Part shown: one piece after another, positions 9,791-18,789 of the stretch
How the letters are laid out: the number at the start of each line of letters is the position of its first letter
How positions within the stretch are numbered: the stretch's first letter is position 1
NCBI GenBank assembly: GCA_001970955.1
Contig: MPUH01000991.1
Span: forward strand, 1-26,856
Length of the DNA: 26,856 nt
Direction: 5' to 3'
From: Stentor coeruleus
Lineage: Eukaryota > Ciliophora > Heterotrichea > Heterotrichida > Stentoridae
Translations under genes and position numbers: made by a program
Notes under the pieces: model-generated
Told to the model about the DNA's origin: nothing
The model's input: only the letters and a program-made list of their open reading frames with translations
The model's database searches: none

Positions 9791-10600
9791 CTAATTCATA
9801 GTATCTACGAACACAAAAGGTTTTTCTAACAACGCCAGGTCTTTCTCAATCTGGGCAAGTTCTTTCTCACACGTCTCCTTCTTTCTCTTCAATCCTTGGG
9901 TATCAGGTTTTCTAATATGAGTAATAGTTTGATACTCTTTATTAACAGCTTCCCATTTCTTCTTCAATCCTTCCTTCAACATTGCAATATCTTCAGGACT
10001 CATCAAATACTTTTGCTTTTCTTCTTCATTTAACTGTTCCTCTTTCAGCTGTCTTAAAGTCGTGTATTCTTCATCAATATCATTTTTTATCCTTTGCAAA
10101 TACTCAGGTACTTGACCATATGTTTTTTTTTTCAGTGGATCTTTATCAATAGATTGAGTTTTTGCAGGCTTTAAAATAACTTCCACAGCATTAGCAACAA
10201 CAAAGTTTTTCTCAGTTTTTAAGCCTAAGATAGGAGCTTCATCTTTCTTAGGAACAGCGGGTTTTTTTTCTTGAGTAGCGTAATTGAATTTAGTTGGCTC
10301 AGGAAGGACCATTGTCCCTGTCCCTTTTTTGCGAAATGAGTCTGGGGTTGGTTTGACTGCACCTTTTGGCTTTCCAAAGTGCGCTGATCCTGATTTGTTC
10401 CCATGAGCACCGTCGAAATTTGAATAGTCTCCAGCCATGTTATTTAGGACCTTGGAGGTTGTTTGCAAGCTGATTAGAACTTACCCAAAGGTACTATAGG
10501 TTGGAGGAGCGTCGGCAGGGTATTTGGATTTATACATTTTAGGCTTAGGTGGAGGAACGTATTCTTTAGGGATGAGGTTATAGATAGACTCTTCTTCCAT
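9791..10600 (-). CDS. ENKUR: Enkurin, axonemal protein, two exons
   Basis: A 264-aa enkurin orthologue, close to the human length (256 aa). Exon 1 is 10600-10485 and encodes the N terminus MEEESIYNLIPKEYVPPPKP; exon 2 is 10469-9791. The 15-nt intron at 10470-10484 (GTAAGTTCTAATCAG) is spliced between GG and C (Gly codon). The C-terminal enkurin domain (~residues 155-262) contains GQVPEYLQRIK and the Lys/Glu-rich helical segment with LKEGLKKKWEAVNKEYQ. The N-terminal PPP/PKPK stretch fits the Pro-rich part of animal enkurin, which binds SH3 domains there and couples to TRPC channels. In cilia the protein is known as a microtubule inner protein of doublets. A ciliate has clear use for it. It ends with TAG. 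It is divergent from Piezo (447 bp apart), so co-regulation is possible but unproven. Confidence 0.93.
10470..10484 (-). other. 15-nt spliceosomal intron in the enkurin gene
   Basis: On the minus strand the sequence is GTAAGTTCTAATCAG. Removal fuses ...APPTYSTFG with LQTTSKVLNNM in one frame and recovers the conserved enkurin N terminus. It has canonical GTAAG and CAG ends and TAA at positions 9-11. Confidence 0.93.
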
Positions 10601-11047
10601 GAAATAACTGCTTATAATAAATTGGAATAAAAAGGGTAGGCTTTAGGTTATATAATAGGCTAAAGGATTTATGGGTCAAGATAATTTAATTAGCAATTCG
10701 TTTTTTTAAGCTTTGAGAGGGTTTTTAATATTATGAATAGTTTTATTATAGCTTGATGCTATGGATTATTAAAAAATGATTTTAATAGGTTAATATTTTG
10801 ATTTCAGCTATAGAGTTAGTCTAAGTGGTTTTATAAATAATTGCTAACAAAGCTTATAGTTCATCCTTAATATCAGAAAAAGTTAGTATTAAGGAAAAAA
10901 TGTGTATATTCTTTAATAAATTACATTATTTGTAGTTGCTATAAAGAGTAAATTTTTACTTTAACTTCAAAATATACATTTCGTTTAGTTTTATTATTTA
11001 TATTTCATTTCCTAAACTATTCTTAATCAATCAAATAGGTTATAATA
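10601..11047. promoter_or_regulatory. Divergent enkurin/Piezo upstream region, 447 bp
   Basis: The spacer between the enkurin start codon (10600, minus) and the Piezo start codon (11048, plus) must contain both promoters. It is AT-rich with several A/T runs. No defined motif or coding frame was recognised. Confidence 0.5.
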
Positions 11048-14000
11048 ATGATCCAAGAAACTCTAAATATCGCATATGTCTTGACTTGTGTATACTTTCC
11101 ATCATATATCACTTGCCTCTACTGCCTTTTAGGTCTCTACCTCTGGTTAGCCTGCATCAGCCTAAACACCCCTCGAAAGTTTATTTACAAGCTAAGCTTT
11201 ATATTGAGTTTAGGGTTATTATTTGTAAAACTCATATTCTTCCTTCACGGCTACTTAGCCTTTCTCCCTGAAATCTACAACTATTACAAAGACTATCTCA
11301 ACATAATAGGCGTAGGTCTTGAATCAGACACACAGTCTATTTTTGCCACATTCTGTCCTGAACTATGCATTTGTATAATAGGGTTTTTAGGCTGGGTACT
11401 TCCGATGAACGTTTTATTATGGGTGAATCAGAACTCTTTACAATACTTAGGAGCAATTATTTTATGGATTATGAGCTCTTCTGAGTATTCTATTCAAGGG
11501 ATTGTTTACAATTGTATGATTCTATATTGGGCTATTGAAGCTGGGATTTTGTTTGCTTCTCCAGATTTTAAGCGTCTTGGGACAATTGCCAGTTATATGA
11601 CAACGACACAACTTTTCCTAGCTTTAACTTCAGGGTACGTCCATGGCTGGCTTGGGTATCTGGATAAAGGTTCTTCACAATATATTGTTATTGCCTTGGG
11701 TCAGATAGTTTTTTCAGCTATGTCAAGAGAAACTTTTGATAGGGGAAATCAGATAGAAAAAAGTGCGCTTTCTAGAGAAGCTAGTAGTAAAGAGAAGATT
11801 ATGATTTATATTATGTACTTCATAGGAAAAATCTGCCTTTTCTTGTGGGTTGACCAGAATCCTGGACTCACAGGTTTATTTTTGATACTATGGTTTGGCT
11901 TTACGCTTTTAGAAAAAAGCATCAAAGTGTCTATGCGAGTCATAAAATATCTTCTTGTCCCTGTACTGATACTGTCCTATGTCTCTTCTTATCTCGGCTG
12001 TTTCTGGACACTGTCTCAGCCATATATACACTTTTTTATGCTATTTACAATTTTCATTTTCTCCTTCCTCCACAGCCAATCGCAAAAATTCAATTACATC
12101 GACTACTCTGTCCCAGACACTTGGTACGGACGCATAGTATCAATAACTGTTTCCCACTCATACCTCTTATCCTTAACTGTGCTTTTCTTAATCGGCTTAT
12201 CCGCTATAAACCTCCTACATACAGGGATTATGACTTTTTGTATGCTTTTCATGACTGACGTTAAATCAATAAAAAAAAACTGGATAGCTCTATCAATCTA
12301 TATAATAGCTATGCTTTTTATCCAAGAAACCTGGAGCTTAATTGTAGGATTCCTTCCTGAAAACTTTACCTCAAACAAAGCATGGGAAGTCATTGGACTT
12401 AATAACCAAAAACAAGAGTTTGCTGGAATTCAATATGACTATCTTATTTGGATACAAGTTTTTTGCTGTGGACTACAACAGTTTGCAAATGATTATATAC
12501 CAAGAGATGTAGAATTTGAATACACTTCAACTATTTTTGGCATTTTCGAAACAGCTTATCAGTATTTTAAATATTTACAGTTCTGGGTGTTGTATTCTGT
12601 GATTTTATTGGTTGTTTATCTTGATGTGTCGAATATACTGAATTCAGTGAGGCTAATTTTGATTTTGTGGATACTAACAAAACATTTGTCAAACCCGGCA
12701 AGGACGATTAGAATGAATTTTGCTCATATTACTTGGCATTTGAACCTTTTGCAGTATTATAGTGTGATTCTTTTGGCTAGTAGATATTTGTATCAGTTTC
12801 TCCCATATTTCTTAGATACTCAAGACTTGGAACTATCTCTAATTGGTTTAGGGGTATATGGAAAAACTGAGCTATATAGTCGGACATTTAAAGATACAAC
12901 AATTTTAGTCTGTAGTGTCCTTGCACATAGAATCAATATGAACTGGGCTGCTGAACACAACGATAAAGGCCTCCGAGAAGAAAACCCTGACCTTTCATTA
13001 ACCTTTATCGGTGAAAACAAAGGTGACAACAACTACCTATATGTATTTTTCTACAACTTTCTATCAAGACCTTTTGAATATATAGTCTTTTTATTTGTCG
13101 GNCTATATGTATTTTTCTACAACTTTCTATCAAGACCTTTTGAATATATAGTCTTTTTATTTGTCGGATATCTCTGCGTATATTGGAAATTTTCATTAGC
13201 AACTTTTGGCTACTTATTGATAATAGGAATCTATCAATTTCGAGTTTTCTACTACTTCCACAAGTATATCAAGAATCAAAGTTTTAATATAGACAGAATT
13301 AGGAAAAAAGAATGGAAATACCGAGCTAAAAACTGGAAAATGATGTTTGGGTATACAATATTCACGTTGTTTATGGCTTATACAAGATATTTGATAAGTG
13401 ATGATTTTATTGATAAAGAGTATTATGGGTATATTGAAGCTATTTGTTTTGTTATTGGATATCATAATGGTAATGCTTCAATATTGGTTGAAGTATATGG
13501 ATTTTTTGTTATATTTTTGTTGTTGGTTGTTGAAAGGCAGTGTTTACAGTTTATAATTCCGGTAGTGTGTAAGGATGAGAGAAATGGCTGGGATTTTAGA
13601 GTGAGGTTAAGACCGAAAGATATGCTTAGGGATTCAGATGAAGACTCGCTTGTGTCAAGTGATGAAGGCTCAGATGAGCATAGACAAGTTTTGGTTAGAA
13701 AACCAACTAAAAACCCAATGATATCTAGAAAACTAACGACTCTTCCAGAGTTCCTCCAAACCAAAGACTACTTCATAAAAAAAATCAACTACATCAGCGT
13801 CCTAGCTCTAATTAAACTGATATTTGACTCTCTAATCCCAATGTTCCTTCTGCTCCTGGCCTTTTACAAAATCAGTATTTTTTCAATACTTTACGTGCTT
13901 TTCGTGTTCATCCAGACCTTATTTGGTAAACTCAGCCGAACCACAATTCTCAGTTNAATGTTCCTTCTGCTCCTGGCCTTTTACAAAATCAGTATTTTTT

Positions 14001-17000
14001 CAATACTCTACGTGCTTTTCGTGTTCATCCAGACCTTATTTGGTAAACTCAGCCGAACCACAATTCTCAGTTATATGATCATTATAGGTACTTGGATTGA
14101 ATATCTTATTATAATTGCTAACATCAATTCAACATGGTATGAAGTTCCTAAAACTTTATCAAACATATACATCCCAATCAATGATTATATCTCAATGAGC
14201 AAAGAAACAAAACAATTTTTCTATTTAGAGCTGACACTTGAAGAGGCTTATTGGATTTTTTACAACATCTTATTCCAATTCATAATCTTAATTTACTACT
14301 TTCATTTCTCAATGCGAGAACTGCAGCTTGATGAGTTGCAAAAGGTCTTAGCACGTGTAACAAAAAATGAAGGGAAAAAAGAAGAGACAGAACAAAGTAA
14401 TTTTAAAACTAAGTTTAGGGCAATTATTTTTCAGTTGAAGGTTCTGTTTTACAAGTTCGCTAGGTTTTCTATAATTTTGATTATACTGATGTTTATAACC
14501 CAGAGCAAAGGTGTCTTGTCGTCTTTGTATTGTCTTTTTTGTATAGTGTTTTTGTTTCAAGAAAACTCGATTTACCTGAGCTCAGACAATTCAAATATTG
14601 GAACAGGCTTAACTCAGCGGCTTATAGAAAAAACTGATTATGGGAAAAAAGGTATCACTTTTTATACTTTTTTACTAGGTAAGTTCTTACAGCTCATCAG
14701 TATTGATATGGTTTTGCAAATTACTATACAAATCCCTTATGTTTCTATTAGCGATGAACTAAACTGGTTCGCTGTTTTTGGTTTGTTTAAACTTAATACA
14801 ACTGAGTCAGGTAGCTCAGAAAGTCAATACAAAAATATTTACTTTAAAATTTTCACTTTTGCCATACTCATGTTAGTCCATGCTATGATGAAAAATAAAG
14901 ACTTTCTTGAAACCCATAGAAGTCAGTGCCAAACAATAGCTAAAGAATCTCAGATTATCTCAAGAGAAATGACCTTTGAGTTCAATCAGCAAAGAGTGAC
15001 AATGCATCAGAAATCTGTAAAAAGAAAAGAAACTCTTGAAATAAAAGTTCGCATGCTTGAAACGCATATCAAAATCTGGAATAAAAGATTTCATGGATCT
15101 GGGCGAAGAGTTACCCGAGACGGACAGGAATTTCAAGTTGAAGATGATTTATTGCAGGAGAACTGGACAAAAGAAAAAAAGCCGATATCTAAAATGACAG
15201 CATTAATACAAGGATTGATAAAACTCATAAACCCTTGTTTGTTTAAAAAATTCTTACAGAAAATCAACAGGCAAGATATCATAACTCAGTCTAAAAAGGA
15301 AAAACAGGAATTGTATGAAAAGTCCAAGACTGCTTTTGCTAATATTCCTGAAAAGCATGAGAAATTTGAAGAAGAAAAGGAATTCCTCACTGCTTCAAAT
15401 TTATATAGAAGCCATCAGAATATAGAAGTAAGTGTATCTAATAGTCCTAATAGCAGTTCTGATAGTAGTTCTGATAGTAGTTCTGATAATGATTGTAATA
15501 GCATATCTGATAGTATGTCTAAAAGCAATGAAGTTGTAAATAAGATAGCATTTGTAAGCCCAGAGAAAATCAGCCCAGAAAACAAAAACGATATTTATGA
15601 CTTAGGCTGGACCGATTATCCTCAACTTATCTGTTATGTCTTTGCCAGCAATACTCAAGCAATAGTTTACTTCCTTTTCTTTATCAATCATTATATGTAC
15701 GCAAGTATTGAGTCTATAGTATTCCCTATTTCAGTACTTGGCTATGCTATGTTAGAATTCCCTCGTCCACGAATCCAGTTCTTCAGGTTCATGCTTCATT
15801 ACTCTGGCTTTGTCATGTTTATAAAATACGCTTTACAGATGGAGATTTGGAAGAAAATCAATGAAAATTTTTTGAAAGATTATGAAGACCCTTTTAGGAT
15901 TGGGTTTAATCTAGCTGCTAATACTTATAGTGGGAGCTTATTTTTCTATGTAATTTGGGATGTCTTGGTTATGTTCTCTTTACTTTGTCATGAATATTAT
16001 ATGTTAAGAATTGGTATGATTTATACTATTGAAACTGATATTGAAAGCTTTGAATTAGCTCGTTCTAGAATTGAAAACAATGTCAGGAATTTTGAAAATA
16101 AACCTAAGAAGCCTAAAGGGTTTTTCAGAAGACTCATGCCTAGAAATACTGCTGAGAAACCTGGGAAAGATCTTTATCTGTTTTCTTTTATCATGCAGCT
16201 GATCATCCTCATATATTTATTTATATTCTTCAATAGTATGGATGGATTTTCACAAGATATTTATATGTCGATTGTTTCAAATCAGTTCCAAGGCCGCATG
16301 GTAGTCTCATTATTTATTATGGCCCTGCTTATTTTATATGACCGATACGTTTATTTAAGACATACTGCTGTAACTATTCAAAGTTCTAAAGATATTGAAT
16401 CAGAATACAATGCCTTATACCGCAAACATAAAACGACATTAGACAAAGACTTTGATATTCAAAAGCCAATTCCTGAAGAACAAACTGAAGACTTAAAAGG
16501 CATGTTTGGCATGAAAACAATTATAAAAGATTTAGCACTAGCCAAAAAAGAACGAGATCAAGCAATTAACACAATCTTATTATTCAAGCTAATTGTCCAT
16601 GGGATTTTGCTTATCGGTGTGCATCTGGTAATTTTTTGGTACTTCCCTGGAAATAGTAACAAAGTATATTGCGATAATCCTAAAAGGCAAAAAACATGCA
16701 ATGATTTCGCTAATAATATGTTTTTAAGGATTTTCTATGCACTTTATGTTCTTTATTTAACATTTGAAGCACAGCAAATCCGCTTTGGCCTACCAAGTTT
16801 TACAGAAATATCATTTCCCCTTATGAGGTATATTGGCCCATATACATCAGGATTGTTTAAGTTTTATAGAGGTGCACCATTTCTTTTTGAGTTAAGGACA
16901 GTTATTGATTGGACATTTACAAAAACAGGGCTTGATATTTTCCAATGGTTCAAGTTTGAAGACATCCAAGCTAATCTTTTTACTAACCAGTGCACGCAAA

Positions 17001-18076
17001 AAAGTATATCAAAGAGAACTAAAGGATCTAATGTACTTATTTTAGAAAAATGCTTATATGGAGCTTGTGCCCTTATTGTTATGCTTCTGTTTATTCTTTT
17101 GCCACTTTTGATTTTCAGTACTCTTAATCCAATTGTAGAAATGAATAAGGTTTCTTCGGTGAGCATGTCTGTGAAAATTCTAATTGGAGCTCGGACATAC
17201 AAGCTTTATTCACTTTCTACTGCTAAATCTTTAATAAATGTTGATGAAGAAGGATTTTATAGTAGGTCGTTCAATGAGAGTTCTGAGATTAGATATGAAG
17301 ACTGGAAAAATATGCAGCAAATCAACATGCCTGGAAGTGCTGATGTGAACTGGGATATCACTACTCCTACAAGAGAAGACCTTAAAGACAGTTTATTGAA
17401 TGTGATGAACTCGTCAACAGATGAAAAACTAGAGTTTACTTTGATATTAGAATATAAATTTACAAGAAAATATCCACCTAAGATTCCAGTAGTATCAAAA
17501 GAAAATTTCTACTCTCTAGAACTAGAGCATGCCAGATTGCTTTATAATAGAATTTTCAATGGTACTAACGATACTTTAACTTTAAATAAAGTTATATACA
17601 AGGTCCTCCGTATACCAAGCGCAGGTGACCAGATAGAAATTTATGAAATCAAACAAGATGATTATAAACGTGATCTTATACTAGAGCTTGTAGAAGAATC
17701 AACTGAGAAATATTGGAAAGTCCTAACAAGTTCTTGGCATGATGGCAAGGTTGGTTTAAGATTTTACACAATATCAGACACATATAGTCCAATGACTTTC
17801 AATTTCTCTATATTTACTTTCTATCTCTCTATAGTCTTACTAGCAGGTAGGTTGATAAGAGTTGCAACATATGGAAGTGGTATGAACGTCATTATGACTG
17901 ATATGAAGAATGCAGCAACTTTAAATACCCTTTGTGTAGCAGTTTATGTTAGTAGAATGATAGGCAATATAAGCAAAGAACAAGAATTTTATTTTGAATT
18001 ACTGGACATATTAAGGTCACCTGAATTAATAAAAAAACTCACTGGCAGCAGTTCAATCAAAGAAAAACTAGATTAA
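11048..18076 (+). CDS. Piezo mechanosensitive cation channel (with two assembly duplications)
   Basis: A giant multi-pass membrane protein, 2342 codons as written, of the Piezo family of mechanically gated, Ca2+-permeable channels. Residues ~1-1400 are arrays of hydrophobic helices, as in the Piezo blade, broken by charged linkers (an acidic/Ser linker near 860; a Ser-Asp repeat near 1461-1485). The most diagnostic region is near 1944-1978, with PFLFELRTVIDW followed by FQWFKFEDIQANLF, matching the Piezo PFE(W)/anchor segment. Next come an outer helix (~2002-2028), an extracellular cap (~2030-2250), an inner pore helix (FNFSIFTFYLSIVLLAGRLI, ~2252-2271) and a short cytosolic tail containing RSPE, as in other Piezos. 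Two Ns (13102, 13956) sit between duplicated contig ends of 65 and 116 bp; collapsing them removes 22 and 39 codons and gives about 2281 aa. It ends with TAA, 41 bp before the next gene. Confidence 0.95.
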   Translation: MIQETLNIAYVLTCVYFPSYITCLYCLLGLYLWLACISLNTPRKFIYKLSFILSLGLLFVKLIFFLHGYLAFLPEIYNYYKDYLNIIGVGLESDTQSIFATFCPELCICIIGFLGWVLPMNVLLWVNQNSLQYLGAIILWIMSSSEYSIQGIVYNCMILYWAIEAGILFASPDFKRLGTIASYMTTTQLFLALTSGYVHGWLGYLDKGSSQYIVIALGQIVFSAMSRETFDRGNQIEKSALSREASSKEKIMIYIMYFIGKICLFLWVDQNPGLTGLFLILWFGFTLLEKSIKVSMRVIKYLLVPVLILSYVSSYLGCFWTLSQPYIHFFMLFTIFIFSFLHSQSQKFNYIDYSVPDTWYGRIVSITVSHSYLLSLTVLFLIGLSAINLLHTGIMTFCMLFMTDVKSIKKNWIALSIYIIAMLFIQETWSLIVGFLPENFTSNKAWEVIGLNNQKQEFAGIQYDYLIWIQVFCCGLQQFANDYIPRDVEFEYTSTIFGIFETAYQYFKYLQFWVLYSVILLVVYLDVSNILNSVRLILILWILTKHLSNPARTIRMNFAHITWHLNLLQYYSVILLASRYLYQFLPYFLDTQDLELSLIGLGVYGKTELYSRTFKDTTILVCSVLAHRINMNWAAEHNDKGLREENPDLSLTFIGENKGDNNYLYVFFYNFLSRPFEYIVFLFVXLYVFFYNFLSRPFEYIVFLFVGYLCVYWKFSLATFGYLLIIGIYQFRVFYYFHKYIKNQSFNIDRIRKKEWKYRAKNWKMMFGYTIFTLFMAYTRYLISDDFIDKEYYGYIEAICFVIGYHNGNASILVEVYGFFVIFLLLVVERQCLQFIIPVVCKDERNGWDFRVRLRPKDMLRDSDEDSLVSSDEGSDEHRQVLVRKPTKNPMISRKLTTLPEFLQTKDYFIKKINYISVLALIKLIFDSLIPMFLLLLAFYKISIFSILYVLFVFIQTLFGKLSRTTILSXMFLLLLAFYKISIFSILYVLFVFIQTLFGKLSRTTILSYMIIIGTWIEYLIIIANINSTWYEVPKTLSNIYIPINDYISMSKETKQFFYLELTLEEAYWIFYNILFQFIILIYYFHFSMRELQLDELQKVLARVTKNEGKKEETEQSNFKTKFRAIIFQLKVLFYKFARFSIILIILMFITQSKGVLSSLYCLFCIVFLFQENSIYLSSDNSNIGTGLTQRLIEKTDYGKKGITFYTFLLGKFLQLISIDMVLQITIQIPYVSISDELNWFAVFGLFKLNTTESGSSESQYKNIYFKIFTFAILMLVHAMMKNKDFLETHRSQCQTIAKESQIISREMTFEFNQQRVTMHQKSVKRKETLEIKVRMLETHIKIWNKRFHGSGRRVTRDGQEFQVEDDLLQENWTKEKKPISKMTALIQGLIKLINPCLFKKFLQKINRQDIITQSKKEKQELYEKSKTAFANIPEKHEKFEEEKEFLTASNLYRSHQNIEVSVSNSPNSSSDSSSDSSSDNDCNSISDSMSKSNEVVNKIAFVSPEKISPENKNDIYDLGWTDYPQLICYVFASNTQAIVYFLFFINHYMYASIESIVFPISVLGYAMLEFPRPRIQFFRFMLHYSGFVMFIKYALQMEIWKKINENFLKDYEDPFRIGFNLAANTYSGSLFFYVIWDVLVMFSLLCHEYYMLRIGMIYTIETDIESFELARSRIENNVRNFENKPKKPKGFFRRLMPRNTAEKPGKDLYLFSFIMQLIILIYLFIFFNSMDGFSQDIYMSIVSNQFQGRMVVSLFIMALLILYDRYVYLRHTAVTIQSSKDIESEYNALYRKHKTTLDKDFDIQKPIPEEQTEDLKGMFGMKTIIKDLALAKKERDQAINTILLFKLIVHGILLIGVHLVIFWYFPGNSNKVYCDNPKRQKTCNDFANNMFLRIFYALYVLYLTFEAQQIRFGLPSFTEISFPLMRYIGPYTSGLFKFYRGAPFLFELRTVIDWTFTKTGLDIFQWFKFEDIQANLFTNQCTQKSISKRTKGSNVLILEKCLYGACALIVMLLFILLPLLIFSTLNPIVEMNKVSSVSMSVKILIGARTYKLYSLSTAKSLINVDEEGFYSRSFNESSEIRYEDWKNMQQINMPGSADVNWDITTPTREDLKDSLLNVMNSSTDEKLEFTLILEYKFTRKYPPKIPVVSKENFYSLELEHARLLYNRIFNGTNDTLTLNKVIYKVLRIPSAGDQIEIYEIKQDDYKRDLILELVEESTEKYWKVLTSSWHDGKVGLRFYTISDTYSPMTFNFSIFTFYLSIVLLAGRLIRVATYGSGMNVIMTDMKNAATLNTLCVAVYVSRMIGNISKEQEFYFELLDILRSPELIKKLTGSSSIKEKLD
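13037..13167. repeat. Assembly duplication: 65-bp copies around one N in Piezo
   Basis: Bases 13037-13101 and 13103-13167 are identical and separated by a single N at 13102. The protein repeats the same segment (LYVFFYNFLSRPFEYIVFLF) on both sides of an X. A lone N between identical ends is the trace of two overlapping contigs placed end to end without merging. The added 66 bp happens to be a multiple of three, so the frame survives and hides the error. Confidence 0.93.
13840..14072. repeat. Assembly duplication: 116-bp copies around one N in Piezo
   Basis: Bases 13840-13955 and 13957-14072 are copies around a single N at 13956, with one difference: T at 13891 against C at 14008, which is silent. 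This repeats MFLLLLAFYKISIF and the following residues on both sides of an X. The insertion of 117 bp keeps the frame. The single mismatch may be an allelic or read difference between the two contig ends. Confidence 0.93.
15454..15486 (+). repeat. Ser-Asp codon repeat inside Piezo
   Basis: A short near-perfect 12-nt repeat (AGCAGTTCTGAT, then AGTAGTTCTGAT) encodes SSSDSSSDSSSD in the large intracellular loop of Piezo. It is acidic if phosphorylated and is the kind of tract that varies in length between strains. The family does not conserve this loop, so it is probably a disordered linker. Confidence 0.85.
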
Positions 18077-18117
18077 TTTGATAACAACTTTTAGTTAAAG
18101 TTTTTTATATAATATAT

Positions 18118-18693
18118 ATGAACAATATTGTCGCTTCTGGCTATAGTAAAAAGTACAAGAATTATCATCAAAGCAATGTTTATGCTGATGAAAAACTTAA
18201 TATTAATCTGCAGCATAGGACAAAACTAGTCCCACTAAGTCCAGATAATTTTAAAAGCAGAAATACTCAGAAAGTTACCAATTTTCCTTTAAATCCGCCC
18301 TCACTCCCCAAATGCAAACTAATCAGTATCCTTGATAAATATTCAAAAGATTACGAGCAGGCTATACAGAAGCACCTAGGCCTTGGAACTTTTTCCCGAG
18401 AGTCCCAAATAGAAAATGATTCTCCTCTAATAAAAATTTCCATAAAATCTCCAACAAGATTCACTAATGTTTCTGATATAACCCAAGATAATAGTTTAGA
18501 AAGTATCGAGCTAAAAGAATTACCACATGGCACAGACATCCGAGGACTTAAAATAAAGACGAAACAGTTGAAGAAAAAAATGCGTAATTTTTCAGAGATG
18601 CCTCGTTTTGATATGGAAGATTCAAAACTTACCAAGCTTAAAAATACAATCAAAGACATGAAAAGTATGATTATTAAGCAAAAAAGTAAATAA
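18118..18693 (+). CDS. Hypothetical basic protein, 191 aa
   Basis: A 191-aa protein of unknown family, starting at an ATG 41 bp after the Piezo stop codon and ending with TAA. It is hydrophilic and basic, without a signal peptide or membrane segment. The first ~130 residues are Ser/Asn/Pro-rich (for example LVPLSPDNFKSRN, SIKSPTRF). The C-terminal ~50 residues are Lys-rich and predicted helical (IKTKQLKKKMRNF, KLTKLKNTIKDMKSMIIKQK), possibly a short coiled coil. The same-strand position behind Piezo with almost no gap means its promoter must be very short or lie inside the Piezo 3' end. Function cannot be assigned. Confidence 0.75.
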   Translation: MNNIVASGYSKKYKNYHQSNVYADEKLNINLQHRTKLVPLSPDNFKSRNTQKVTNFPLNPPSLPKCKLISILDKYSKDYEQAIQKHLGLGTFSRESQIENDSPLIKISIKSPTRFTNVSDITQDNSLESIELKELPHGTDIRGLKIKTKQLKKKMRNFSEMPRFDMEDSKLTKLKNTIKDMKSMIIKQKSK

Positions 18694-18789
18694 TATGGTA
18701 AAACATATAGACTATATAAATGAATATGATCATCAAGATAATTGTAATTAGAATAAAAAAATGAAGCTTTTTTAATAAATTTATAGTAA

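Noticed and set aside
13462..13764. 100-codon reverse frame inside Piezo
   Set aside because: It is an antisense shadow of the Piezo linker; its Ser-rich translation mirrors the acidic codons on the coding strand.
14679..14692. GTAAGTTCTTACAG in Piezo looks like an intron
   Set aside because: It is 14 nt, has no TAA branch pattern, and removal would break the long Piezo frame.
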